A stretch of 64,000 bases of DNA from CAADGU01 sp035444285 (lineage in GTDB: Bacteria > Chloroflexota > Anaerolineae > Promineifilales > Promineifilaceae). Location of the stretch: positions 1 through 64,000 of the forward strand of contig DAOMOK010000004.1 of the NCBI GenBank assembly GCA_035444285.1. The letters are read 5' to 3'. The translations under genes were made by a program, and so were the position numbers. The notes under the pieces were generated by a model. It did no database searches, was not told the DNA's origin, and saw nothing but the letters and a program-made list of their open reading frames with translations. This document shows, in pieces, positions 8,173 to 16,679 of this stretch; within the stretch, counting starts at the first letter, position 1; every line of letters starts with the position of its first letter.

Positions 8173-9741
8173 ATGAAAAACAACAGAAAACCACCTGCCA
8201 ATTTGGGCGTTATGTTGATCATCCTTCTGACGGCGATTATGTTTCTGCACACGGCCGTTCAAGCCGCCGTATTAAGAGAAGCAGATATCGCACCCGACCT
8301 GGCAACAACACAATTCCCCCAATTCCTTCAAACCACAGTCCCCATAACAGATACAGTAGATACAATCAATAACCTGACCGACGCGATAGAGTCGGTAAAT
8401 GCCTTGACGGTGGACACGGCCGTGCCCCTTTTCGAATATCCAGAAGCCGTTTTATGGGACAACGGCCCCCAGGTGACCCACCCTGGCGTTGGCTATGGCG
8501 GCGCCGACGCCAGCGCCCTGCAAACAACTAGCGGCATGAATACGCTGGGTTTTGGCAACCAATTCGATTTACATTATCGTATGGCCGATGACTTTGAGAT
8601 TGCAAACCTGGGTGGCTGGCAAATTGATAACATCACCTTTTTTGCATACCAAACCAATGCCTCGACCAGCCCATCAACAATTACCGGCGTCTACTACCGG
8701 GTTTGGAATGGCCCACCAAATGACGCCAGCAGCAGCATTGTCTGGGGGGATCTCACCACGAACCGGTTGATCAGCAGCGTCTGGTCGAATGTCTACCGCG
8801 TACCCGATGATGAGTTGTTGCTGTCCACCCGGCCCACGATGGCCAACAAGGTCAGCGCCGGATTTACACTTGCCTCAGGTGTGTACTGGCTGGATTGGAC
8901 AACAGATGGCTCGTTATCTTCCGGCCCCTGGGCGCCTCCCATCGCCATCTTGGGCCAGACGAGTACCGGTAACGCCATGCAATATACGACCTCTTGGGCA
9001 GCGGCTCTGGACAGCGGTACAGACACTCCCCAGGGGATGCCGTTCATCATTGAAGGTACTATATTGGATGACCCGGTTGTTCCCGACTTTATGCTCCACT
9101 TGCCGGCCGTACTAAATAATTTCCCGTTCATACCCGGGGCGCCAGTTTTGGATACCATTGAAAATGCCGATGGGGACGGCAATTACACCATCAGTTGGAG
9201 TTCATCTGAGGGGGCAGATACGTATGTGGCCGAAGAGGATGATAACGCCGCCTTCTCCAGCCCAACAACGGTTTATACCGGGGCCAACACATCCGGCGCC
9301 ATCAGTGGCCGCGACATGGGAACATATTATTACCGTGTCAGAGCCGCTAACGCCCATGCCAGCAGTGGTTGGAGCAATATCGAATCGGTTGTAGTAACGC
9401 AAGAGCTACCGGATTGCCCACAGTTAGGAGCATGGTCTGGAACAACCAGCCAGGGGCGCAACATTTCCTTCGTGGTTGAAAACAGTACACGGTGCCAGAT
9501 TGCGGCCGATTCGCTGCGAATCACCATTAGAAACAGTTGTTACTTCGAGACAACCACGCATTTTATGAGGAGTTTCTCGATAACGAACAATCATTTTGAT
9601 ACTGGCAGTGGAAACACGCGGGTGATAGGTGACTTCACTTCCTTTAACACGGCCAGTGGCACATTCACGCAGTCCATCGCCAACCCGTGGCCGCCCCCAT
9701 ACAACTGTACTGCTTCTGGCACCTGGTCGGCGCACCCATAA
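8173..9741 (+). CDS. secreted protein with fibronectin type III domain
   Basis: 522 residues from ATG 8173, preceded by AGGAGG; the longer open frame from 8041 lacks such a site. Residues ~1-35 form a signal peptide (KNNRK, hydrophobic core, VQAA). Residues ~60-320 are an unassigned beta-rich region (YRMADDFEI, GGWQIDNITFFAYQ, VYYRVWNG, SGVYWLDWTT), reminiscent of the accessory region seen in many secreted bacterial proteins of this phylum. A FN3 domain follows at ~325-425 (PVLDTIENADGDGNYTISW to GWSNIESVVV). The C-terminal ~100 residues (CPQLGAWSG to SGTWSAHP) repeat a beta-sandwich-like pattern with Cys residues. No anchor is seen, so it is probably released. Function unknown. The bounding hairpin at 9755-9793 suits termination. 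Confidence 0.8.
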   Translation: MKNNRKPPANLGVMLIILLTAIMFLHTAVQAAVLREADIAPDLATTQFPQFLQTTVPITDTVDTINNLTDAIESVNALTVDTAVPLFEYPEAVLWDNGPQVTHPGVGYGGADASALQTTSGMNTLGFGNQFDLHYRMADDFEIANLGGWQIDNITFFAYQTNASTSPSTITGVYYRVWNGPPNDASSSIVWGDLTTNRLISSVWSNVYRVPDDELLLSTRPTMANKVSAGFTLASGVYWLDWTTDGSLSSGPWAPPIAILGQTSTGNAMQYTTSWAAALDSGTDTPQGMPFIIEGTILDDPVVPDFMLHLPAVLNNFPFIPGAPVLDTIENADGDGNYTISWSSSEGADTYVAEEDDNAAFSSPTTVYTGANTSGAISGRDMGTYYYRVRAANAHASSGWSNIESVVVTQELPDCPQLGAWSGTTSQGRNISFVVENSTRCQIAADSLRITIRNSCYFETTTHFMRSFSITNNHFDTGSGNTRVIGDFTSFNTASGTFTQSIANPWPPPYNCTASGTWSAHP

Positions 9742-9754
9742 CCATTATTGAAAA

Positions 9755-9793
9755 CCAGACGGCTTCAGATTGAACCAATCTGAAGCCATCTGG
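9755..9793. terminator. bidirectional hairpin between convergent genes
   Basis: Arms CCAGACGGCTTCAGATTG (9755-9772) and CAATCTGAAGCCATCTGG (9776-9793) pair over 18 bp with one mismatch and a 3-base loop. It lies between the convergent FN3 and tauE genes. A second weaker pair, AGACCTGACAGGTT (9814-9827) and AACATGTCAGGTCT (9863-9876), belongs to a hairpin family also seen at 21561 and 44759. There is no long T-run, so termination is inferred from position. Confidence 0.65.
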
Positions 9794-9911
9794 TAAGCGT
9801 TCAATCCCTCTGGAGACCTGACAGGTTATTGGTCTGCAAAGCTTCAAGTTGAACGGGTAAAAAACATGTCAGGTCTGAACGGCTACGCCATCTGGGTGCC
9901 GTTCTCAAGAT

Positions 9912-10628
9912 TTAGAACAAGAGCAGGCGCAGACCGATTAGCAGCAGTAAAAAAAGTACAACCTTGCGGAAAGCGGCAGCAGGGAGACGCTCGCCCAATA
10001 TGCCTCCCATGAACAGCCCCACTGCTGCCCCCGGTAGGGCTAACCAGCCATTGTGCCACACGATGGGAGTGATATTGCCTTCCAGCAAATGCCCAACCAG
10101 CACTAACAGACCGGTGGGCAAGAAAAAGCCCTGCAAATTTCCCTTGAATTCGGCCGGGGGCCAACGACGGCAACTACCGTAGATGATGACCGGCGGGCCA
10201 CTGGTGTTGTAAAGACCACCAATCACGCCGGCGGTAAAGCCAAACAACCAGGCCCAACGAGGATGAGCTAACCGGGGCAAGTAGGGCGAGACCAGAGCAT
10301 AGGCCGCATAAGCGGCCACAATCAGCCCTAACACCCGCGCCCCCATTGCCGGATCAACCACGCGCAGCAAATATAGACCGACCGGCGTACCGATGAAGGC
10401 CGCCAGGACTAAGCCACGCACCGCCCGCAAATTAACAGCTTCCCGAAAATGTACGAGCAGGATGAACTCCACCACCAGCCCGACGATAGACATGAGAGGG
10501 GCGGCAATGGGTAGACCAAGCACGGCCGTGAGCAACGGCATGGAGACCAGCGCCAACCCAAACCCGGTGGCTGCCTGCACAAAAACAGCCGCAAAGACGA
10601 TAACAGCAACCAGAAACTCAGGTGGCAC
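9912..10628 (-). CDS. TauE/SafE (TSUP) family membrane transporter
   Basis: 238 residues, almost entirely hydrophobic with about seven to eight membrane helices. It opens with PPEFLVAVIVFAAVFVQAATGFGLALVSMPLL, the usual first repeat with GxGxx, and has a second repeat around GFTAGVIGGLYNTSGPPVIIY, characteristic of sulfite/sulfoacetate exporter TauE/SafE proteins. The family exports or imports small sulfur-containing or organic anions; the substrate here is unknown. The GTG start (10628-10626) shares one base with the valS stop TAG (10630-10628), so translation is very likely coupled to valS and expression should follow the valS T-box. A link to valine metabolism is not implied by the family. 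Confidence 0.88.
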   Translation of the reverse strand: MPPEFLVAVIVFAAVFVQAATGFGLALVSMPLLTAVLGLPIAAPLMSIVGLVVEFILLVHFREAVNLRAVRGLVLAAFIGTPVGLYLLRVVDPAMGARVLGLIVAAYAAYALVSPYLPRLAHPRWAWLFGFTAGVIGGLYNTSGPPVIIYGSCRRWPPAEFKGNLQGFFLPTGLLVLVGHLLEGNITPIVWHNGWLALPGAAVGLFMGGILGERLPAAAFRKVVLFLLLLIGLRLLLF

Positions 10629-13312
10629 TATGTCAACGAGGCCAACCGTTGGCTGAGTTCAGCGTGGCTGGCTTGTAGTTGGGCCAGTTTGTCGCGCTCT
10701 TTTTGCACCACGGCCGTAGGCGCTTTTTGCGCAAACGAGCCATTCAACATGTTGCTGATACGGCCGATCTGTGCCTCCAATTCCGCCAGCTCTTTTTGCA
10801 GCCGTTCCCGTTCTTTATCCAGATTCACCAGCCCGGCGAGCGGCAGGTAGGTGGTGATCTCACCCTGGACAATGGTCACGGCCGTGTCCGGAGCGGGCAC
10901 ATCGGCGGCAATAACCAGCGTGGTTTCCTCCAGCCGGGCCAGGGCGCAGAGGATGGCTCTTTGACTGAGTAGGAAGGGGGTATGGCGGCCGGCGCTGATC
11001 ACGGCCGTGACCCATTTCCCCGGCTCCACATCATTGTCCGAACGGGCGGCGCGGATGCCGCGTATCAATTCCCGCAACTGCTCAAAGTTCGCGGCGGCTT
11101 CGGAGTAATGCGGCCCCGCTTCCGGCCAATCGGCGATGATAAGCGCCTCCGCCCAACCTTCCGCCGGGGCAATGCCCTGGTCGGCAGCCACAAACGCTGC
11201 TTTTAGCTGCTGCCACGTCTCCTCGGTGACGTAGGGAATGTAGGGATGTAGCAGGCGCAGGCAGTCATCTAATACCTGGCGGGCGACGGCCAAGGTAGTC
11301 CAGGCGCGGCTGCCGCCTGCACGCAGTTGCACCTTTGCCAGTTCCACATACCAGTCGGCAAAGTCGCCCCAGAGAAAGTCATATACCTGCCGACCGGCTT
11401 CGCCATAGAGATAATTGTCCATCAGGCGGTTGGCGTCGGCCGTGACTTCGCTCAGGCGGGTGAGTATCCATTGGTCGGCGATGCTGTAATCGGGCGCATC
11501 GGTAGCATCCGCTTTGCTGGCCTTGTCCAGGTTGGCCGTAATGAAGCGAGCGGTGTTCCAGATTTTGTTGGCAAAGTTGCGGTTGGAGGCTACTTTGTCC
11601 AGCGACAGGTTCAGATCGTTGCCGGGGGAGCCGCTGGTGAGCAGGGTGAAACGCAGGGCGTCGGTGCCGTATTCACCCATCACGTCCAGCGGATCGGTGA
11701 CGTTGTTGAGGGTTTTGGACATTTTACGGCCGTGTTCATCTCTTACTAACCCATGCAAATAAACGGTGTGAAAGGGGATGTCGTTGGTAAACAATAACCC
11801 CTGCATCACCATGCGCGCCACCCAGAAAAAAAGGATGTCATAGCCTGTTTCCATCACGTCGGTGGGGTAGAAACGCTGTAAATCGGCCGTGTTTTCCGGC
11901 CAGCCCAATGTGGAAAAGGGCCATAACCCGGAGCTAAACCAGGTGTCCAGCACATCCGGGTCTTGTTCCAGTGATTGATAGCTGCCATATTTTTCCCGCG
12001 CCAATGCGGCGGCGGCTGTTTCATCATGGGCCACAATTACCCTGTCCGGATCGCCATCCACATACCAGGCAGGGATGCGGTGGCCCCACCATAACTGGCG
12101 GCTGATGCACCAGGGTTTGATGTTTTGTAGCCAGTTGTCCCACACCTTCACAAAACGTTCGGGCACAATGCGGATACGGCCCTGATGCACCGCATCCAGC
12201 CCCATTTTGGCCATTGGCTCCACGTTCACAAACCACTGCCAGCTTACCAACGGCTCGATTACTTCGCCGCCGCGCTGGCTGCGCGGTACGTTCAGGGTGT
12301 ACGGTTCGGTCTTAATGGTCAGGTCGGCTGCTTCCATGTCCGCCCACAATTTTTTACGGCACTCAAAGCGATCCAGTCCGGCGTAAGGCCCGGCGTGGTC
12401 GTTCATGGTGGCGTCTTTGTGCATCACGTTCAGGATGTCCAGCCCGTGCCGTTTTCCGATTTCAAAGTCGTTGGGGTCGTGGCCGGGGGTGATTTTGAGT
12501 GCGCCGGTGCCAAAGGCCATGTCCACGTAGGTGTCGGCGATGATGGGGATTTCGCGGTTGAGGATGGGTACCAGCACCGTGCCGCCGATGTACTGCTGGT
12601 AGCGTTCGTCGGCGGGGTGAACGGCTACGGCCGTGTCCCCCAAAATTGTCTCTGGTCGCGTCGTCGCCACCGGGATAAAGCCGCCGCCTTTGATGGGGTA
12701 TTTGAAGTGGTACAGATAACCCTGTTCTTCGGCGTATTCCACTTCAAGGTCGGACACGGCCGTTTGCAGCCCCGGCGACCAGTTCACCAGATACTCGGCC
12801 CGGTAAATCAGCCCCATGCGATACAGCCGGATGAATGCCTCCTTGACGGCTTCGCTCAACCCCTCATCCAGCGTAAACCGTTCCCGTTCCCAATCACAAG
12901 TAGCGCCCAGGCGGCGCAGTTGTTTGACGATGTGCCCGCCATACTTCTCCTTCCATTCCCAGGTGCGGCGCAAAAATTCTTCGCGACCGATTGCCTCGCG
13001 GGATGTGCCTTCATTACGCAGCAATTTTTCCACCTGCAACTGGGTGGCAATCCCGGCGTGATCCGCGCCCGGCACCCACAGCGCCGCTCGCCCCTGCATC
13101 CGGGCGCGGCGAATCATCAGGTCTTCCAGGGCCACAAACATGGCATGCCCCATGTGCAGTTCGCCCGTGACATTGGGCGGGGGGATGGAGATGGTGAATG
13201 GCTTCGCCTCGACCGGGCGGCACTCCGGCTTAAACCAGCCGTTTGTCTCCCACCATTGATACAACCGCTCCTCAGTTTGCTGAAAATCGTAAGTCTTGGG
13301 CATTTGGGTCAT
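10628..13312 (-). CDS. valS: valyl-tRNA synthetase
   Basis: 894 residues, typical length. The class I Rossmann core has HMGH at residues 53-56 (the HIGH motif) and KMSKT from residue 530 (KMSKS). The CP1 editing domain lies between them, with TTRPETILGDTAVAVHP. The anticodon-binding domain follows DYSIADQWILTRL, and a C-terminal coiled coil (LDKERERLQKELAELEAQI onward) is typical of ValRS. The enzyme charges tRNA-Val and clears mischarged Thr-tRNA-Val. ATG 13312 has AAAGGG nine bases upstream. A Val-type T-box with terminator lies at 13655-13998 on the same strand, so uncharged tRNA-Val should control transcription. A 21-bp degenerate tandem repeat sits in the leader between terminator and start. 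tauE follows with a one-base overlap. Confidence 0.97.
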   Translation of the reverse strand: MTQMPKTYDFQQTEERLYQWWETNGWFKPECRPVEAKPFTISIPPPNVTGELHMGHAMFVALEDLMIRRARMQGRAALWVPGADHAGIATQLQVEKLLRNEGTSREAIGREEFLRRTWEWKEKYGGHIVKQLRRLGATCDWERERFTLDEGLSEAVKEAFIRLYRMGLIYRAEYLVNWSPGLQTAVSDLEVEYAEEQGYLYHFKYPIKGGGFIPVATTRPETILGDTAVAVHPADERYQQYIGGTVLVPILNREIPIIADTYVDMAFGTGALKITPGHDPNDFEIGKRHGLDILNVMHKDATMNDHAGPYAGLDRFECRKKLWADMEAADLTIKTEPYTLNVPRSQRGGEVIEPLVSWQWFVNVEPMAKMGLDAVHQGRIRIVPERFVKVWDNWLQNIKPWCISRQLWWGHRIPAWYVDGDPDRVIVAHDETAAAALAREKYGSYQSLEQDPDVLDTWFSSGLWPFSTLGWPENTADLQRFYPTDVMETGYDILFFWVARMVMQGLLFTNDIPFHTVYLHGLVRDEHGRKMSKTLNNVTDPLDVMGEYGTDALRFTLLTSGSPGNDLNLSLDKVASNRNFANKIWNTARFITANLDKASKADATDAPDYSIADQWILTRLSEVTADANRLMDNYLYGEAGRQVYDFLWGDFADWYVELAKVQLRAGGSRAWTTLAVARQVLDDCLRLLHPYIPYVTEETWQQLKAAFVAADQGIAPAEGWAEALIIADWPEAGPHYSEAAANFEQLRELIRGIRAARSDNDVEPGKWVTAVISAGRHTPFLLSQRAILCALARLEETTLVIAADVPAPDTAVTIVQGEITTYLPLAGLVNLDKERERLQKELAELEAQIGRISNMLNGSFAQKAPTAVVQKERDKLAQLQASHAELSQRLASLT

Positions 13313-13339
13313 AGTAGAATTCCCTTTGTCATTTAGCTT

Positions 13340-13525
13340 TTGCTTCCAGTCACTTTATTCTTGCTTCCGGTCAGTTTGTCTTTGCTTCCAGCCGGTTTAT
13401 GCTTGCTTCTAGTCGCATTATCTTTGCTTTCAGTCGGTCTGTTCCTGCTTCCAGCCAGTTTATTCTTGCTTCCAGTCATATTGCCTTTGCTTCCAATCGG
13501 TTTGCTCTTGCTTCCACAGAAGCAA
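13340..13525. repeat. 21-bp degenerate tandem repeat in the valS leader
   Basis: Eight units of exactly 21 bases, each beginning TTGCTTCC (or one change from it) and followed by AGTCxxTTTATTC-like variable bases, then a ninth partial unit that closes as a hairpin TTGCTTC-CACA-GAAGCAA at 13508-13525. Because 21 is a multiple of three, a Leu-rich frame stays open on the plus strand (from 13340), but it has no ribosome-binding site and reads against valS. In the valS mRNA the repeat would appear as GGAAGCAA every 21 bases in the untranslated leader. Confidence 0.85.
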
Positions 13526-13654
13526 AGTCAAACCGATACCCATACGATGTGCAACTTTCGTTTTGCCAGAGGAACGGGCATGTTTTTGTGCTCCGCGTGG
13601 CACGTCCACGTTCCACACGCCTCGATTAACTCATACAAGCAGTTGCACATCAAC

Positions 13655-13686
13655 AAAAAAGCCCTCATCCCATCAAGGACGAGAGC
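13655..13686 (-). terminator. T-box intrinsic terminator of valS
   Basis: On the minus strand GCTCTCGTCC (13686-13677) pairs with GGATGAGGGC (13670-13661), with G-U pairs allowed, and is followed by six T (13660-13655). The 5' arm lies just after the T-box sequence, as required for the mutually exclusive antiterminator. Confidence 0.9.
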
Positions 13687-13835
13687 TAATCACTCACGCG
13701 GTACCACCTTGTTTTTGGTTATCGGTTATCGCTAATCAGTAATCGCTCTTTTTTGCACCGATTACCGATAACCGTTTACCGATTACCAACACTCTTCACG
13801 CTATAACGGGCTAACCCGGCACCAGCTATTGGTTC

Positions 13836-13881
13836 GTAGTAGGCGATTTATCGCCATTTACGGCGATAAATCGCCTACTAC
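13836..13881. repeat. hairpin element with 20-bp perfect arms inside the T-box
   Basis: GTAGTAGGCGATTTATCGCC (13836-13855) is matched exactly by its reverse complement at 13862-13881 with a six-base loop; GTTCG/CGAAC flanks extend it imperfectly. Each arm itself contains the near-palindrome GGCGATTTATCGCC. A related half copy (TTCGTAGTGGGCGATTCATCGCCC) occurs at about 41930-41953 beside the ALDH start, so it is a dispersed element that has landed in, or replaced, the variable region of the T-box. Confidence 0.8.
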
Positions 13882-14183
13882 AAACGAACGTTCACCGGAG
13901 CGATTCGTGGGCGACTTGGGCGGCGCTTTTGCCTGCCGGTACTTTCAGCCACGATACCGGCTCTCTCAAGGGGGCGCTGCCTACTACTCCCACTCACAAT
14001 CTTTACCTGTTTAATTGCGGCGGGAGTATACCTGACAAGGTGAGGGGGTGACAAGACAATGATGTGATTAAGCGGTTTACACTTCCCCACGAATGATGGA
14101 TAATTACCCTCACACCAGGTAGTACAACAACCAGACAGGTAGCGCGCCTGGCAGTTGAGCAAACAGAGAATGGGCAATGATGC

Positions 14184-16616
14184 ATGGATGAACATGATCC
14201 GTTATTTTATGCCACCCAATATACACTCAATGACCTCAAGACTATTGCCCGCACACAGCGTGTGCAGGAATTGTCTTCGTTATCCTTACCGGAAATAGAT
14301 GAGATTGTCCACAAGATTGCTCGCCATGCTCCTGCCGGCAATGTGCCCGGCGCCATTCTTAGCGGTTTGCTGCGCCTGCCGCAGCGCATCCCGCCCGCTG
14401 ATGTGGTACAGCGCGACATCAACTTACTCTTTAAGGGGGTAGAACAAACGTTGAAAGATCAAGTTGTCTACGGTGCTTTCTACGCCGCCCCCGCCGCCAT
14501 TTTAGGCACGTACCAACACCTGCTGAAACTGGCGGGCAAAGACCCCAACCTCTCCTTCCCTGAAGGCATCTGGCAGTTTTATATTGATTATGCCCTGCGA
14601 GATGACACGGCGCGCCACACCTGCGAGACGCATGGCTTTGATACCACCCTCTATCAACACAAAATCCAGTTATCGCCGGTAGACCGGGTGGCGGCCTGGG
14701 CCATGGCCGCTTCTTCCTGCCTGCACCAGTATTATGACCTGCTGGAAAATGAATGGCGTGAACGGGTCTACATCTATGTGTTGCAAGAGCTAACGGCCGA
14801 CCGTCCCGACGCCGCCCATTTTAAGCGCATGTACCGGTTGTGGGATGGCAAACGGCCGTACTCCCGCAGCCATGACGCCCAACCCCACGAAAACTACCCC
14901 ACTTACCGCCGCCGCAAATTTGATGAATTTCTAGCAACCGCCATGGATGGCCTGCCCAAGGCGTTAATAGCCGAATGGGACACGCGCGTTCAGGCAGCCG
15001 AACAAAAAGACCTGGCTAACTACCAGCGGCAAATGAGCATCCGCTCCTACCTGGAACCGGGCGTCTACGGCGAGGTGCGCAAGCCAGTCCCTCTGGAATC
15101 GGCGCATATCGGCCTCATCCACCAGGGGCGATATTACCTGCTGCCCATCTGCGTGGAAAACTCCGCCTCGCCGGTAGATGTAGCGGCCATGCGCACCCGC
15201 ATCGCCACCCTGATGACCTATCCCGCTGAAAATCCACCGGCGCAGCTGCACAAACTGACCTACGTGCGGCGGGCGGCGCTGCCGGACATAAAGGCGCAAC
15301 TGCCAGACGTATTGAATAATGAACTGGATGGCCTGCGCCTGGCCCCCATCTGGATCAACACCGACAAACGCTCACGCCATTTGCCGCTGTCGGCCATTCG
15401 CCAGGGAGAACGGGCCGTGGGCGACCATCCGCTGACCATTTTTGACACAGGCGAGACCTTCGTTTTTGACCTCTCGCACATCTATTTTGATGGCGTGTGG
15501 GGGGTGGCGCTGGCGGAAATTTTAACCAACGAAGCATTAGCCTGGGCCGTGCATTTAGACAGGCTGCCACCGGCCCAACCAGGACAGAAACGGCCGTACT
15601 CCCCCGCCCTCCACCTCCATCCCGCCGACCATCAACGGCTGGAAGCCGCCCCCCAGGTAGCCATGGAAGCCAGCGCCGAAACCCAGTCCGTAGACATGCC
15701 TGCCATTTTGGCCCTGCGGGAACTGTTTAAGCGGCGTAACGATCTATTAGAACTCACCGTCAACGATTTGCTCATCCTCTACCGGGCTATCCATGCCGTC
15801 ATTTATCGCCCCTCGCCGGAATTGGTGCAGATGCTAGAGCGGCTGCGTGATGAAGACCCGGAGGCGCGGACGGCCGTGGAATCCGCGCTGGTAGCCATCA
15901 GCCCGGACGGTGACCGCAACCCGGCCATTTTGGTGCCGGTGGACGCCAGCAAACGCTCCCCGCGTGACCGGGTGTACCCCATGACCTTTGGCGTGGATGT
16001 GGTCAGCCTGGAATACATCAGCCTGCACCAAAAGGCGCTGGCGGCGCTGAATGCTTATGAGCGCGCCTCGCGCAACCGGGAACACGCCTACAATCAGTTT
16101 GAAAAGGTGCAAAAAGAGTATATGGCTATGTTGGCCGGTTTTGGTTCCGGGTTGGAAGAGTATAAACGGCGCGCCGCCGCCGGTGAAAGCATGAGCATAA
16201 CCACCATCCGTCTGTTAGCCAATTTGCCGGTGCCCATGCAGCGATTCCTGGACCGCATCCCATCCCAGTTTGACGTTTTGAATGATATGTTGAAGGGGCG
16301 GGAGGTGTTTTCTAATGTGGGCCAGGTGGCTGCTACCAGTTCACTCACCCGGTTTATGACGGCTAAGGATGACAACGAGAAGAAGGAACTGGTGTGGGGT
16401 CTGATGACCGATGCAGACCAGATCATGCGCATGACACTGCGGGATTTTCGGCCTCATGTGCGGCTGCTGACGGCCGTTGGTCGCCCCGACCTCAGCATCT
16501 ACATTGCCACCGATTTGCTGGAATCTTATGCCGCCAGTTTGAACCAATACGTGCGTGATGTGCAACGTATTGCCGGGGCGCAGTTCAAACAGCGGGGATT
16601 GTTTGCCCGTGTTTAA
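14184..16616 (+). CDS. uncharacterised 810-aa protein with HxxxDG acyltransferase-like motif
   Basis: 810 residues from ATG 14184, cytoplasmic (no signal, no membrane helix). I do not recognise it by name. The N-terminal ~300 residues are mostly helical and include NYPTYRRRKFDEFLATAMDGLPKALI. Residues ~305-460 look like one half of a CoA-dependent acyltransferase: a strand-rich stretch YYLLPICVENSAS, then VGDHPLTIFDTGETFVFDLSHIYFDGVWG. H432-x3-D436-G437 is the HxxxDG catalytic motif of the carnitine/choline acyltransferase, BAHD and condensation-domain fold. The C-terminal third (~590-810) is long helices with coiled-coil character (YERASRNREHAYNQFEKVQKEYMAML). It is followed after 63 bases by the double kinase, with a hairpin between, so the two are probably co-transcribed and may act together. 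The acyltransferase reading is inference from one motif and its context. Confidence 0.6.
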   Translation: MDEHDPLFYATQYTLNDLKTIARTQRVQELSSLSLPEIDEIVHKIARHAPAGNVPGAILSGLLRLPQRIPPADVVQRDINLLFKGVEQTLKDQVVYGAFYAAPAAILGTYQHLLKLAGKDPNLSFPEGIWQFYIDYALRDDTARHTCETHGFDTTLYQHKIQLSPVDRVAAWAMAASSCLHQYYDLLENEWRERVYIYVLQELTADRPDAAHFKRMYRLWDGKRPYSRSHDAQPHENYPTYRRRKFDEFLATAMDGLPKALIAEWDTRVQAAEQKDLANYQRQMSIRSYLEPGVYGEVRKPVPLESAHIGLIHQGRYYLLPICVENSASPVDVAAMRTRIATLMTYPAENPPAQLHKLTYVRRAALPDIKAQLPDVLNNELDGLRLAPIWINTDKRSRHLPLSAIRQGERAVGDHPLTIFDTGETFVFDLSHIYFDGVWGVALAEILTNEALAWAVHLDRLPPAQPGQKRPYSPALHLHPADHQRLEAAPQVAMEASAETQSVDMPAILALRELFKRRNDLLELTVNDLLILYRAIHAVIYRPSPELVQMLERLRDEDPEARTAVESALVAISPDGDRNPAILVPVDASKRSPRDRVYPMTFGVDVVSLEYISLHQKALAALNAYERASRNREHAYNQFEKVQKEYMAMLAGFGSGLEEYKRRAAAGESMSITTIRLLANLPVPMQRFLDRIPSQFDVLNDMLKGREVFSNVGQVAATSSLTRFMTAKDDNEKKELVWGLMTDADQIMRMTLRDFRPHVRLLTAVGRPDLSIYIATDLLESYAASLNQYVRDVQRIAGAQFKQRGLFARV

Positions 16617-16663
16617 GTGTCAGGTGGCAGGTGTCCAGTTATCTGACACCTGGCACCTGACAC
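16617..16663. repeat. intercistronic hairpin directly after a stop codon
   Basis: GTGTCAGGTGGCAGGTGTC (16617-16635) pairs with GACACCTGGCACCTGACAC (16645-16663) over 19 bp with one mismatch. It is built from the repeated word AGGTG(G/T)C. It begins at the base after the TAA of the 810-aa gene and ends 16 bases before the kinase start, so it could act as a partial terminator or processing site between the two genes. Confidence 0.8.
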
Positions 16664-16679
16664 CTCTCCTGGAGTTCTA

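Larger units (their letters stand above)
13655..13998 (-). promoter_or_regulatory. T-box riboswitch, valine specific (specifier GUC)
   Basis: Minus-strand leader of valS. The T-box core AAGGTGGTACCGCG is at 13710-13697; its UGGU bulge would pair with the ACCA end of tRNA-Val. Stem I base pairs GTGGG (13993-13989) with CCCAC (13911-13907). Next, the specifier loop has AGTAGTA on the 5' side (the AGUA loop-E motif) and CAAGTCG on the 3' side. Then GGC-A-GCGC (13981-13974) pairs with GCGC-C-GCC (13926-13919). The codon-like triplet in the loop is GTC at 13915-13913, a valine codon, matching the downstream gene. The terminator is at 13686-13655. Between stem I and the antiterminator, where stems II/III would be, lie a 20-bp-arm hairpin (13836-13881) and a word repeat (13715-13788). 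Low charging of tRNA-Val should favour antitermination. Confidence 0.92.

Noticed and set aside
12185..13336. 383-codon plus-strand frame opposite valS
   Set aside because: Antisense shadow of a secure valyl-tRNA synthetase; no ribosome-binding site or recognisable motif.
13340..13735. Leu-rich 131-codon frame resembling a membrane peptide
   Set aside because: It arises because the repeat unit is 21 bases; it lacks a ribosome-binding site and runs into the T-box on the opposite strand.
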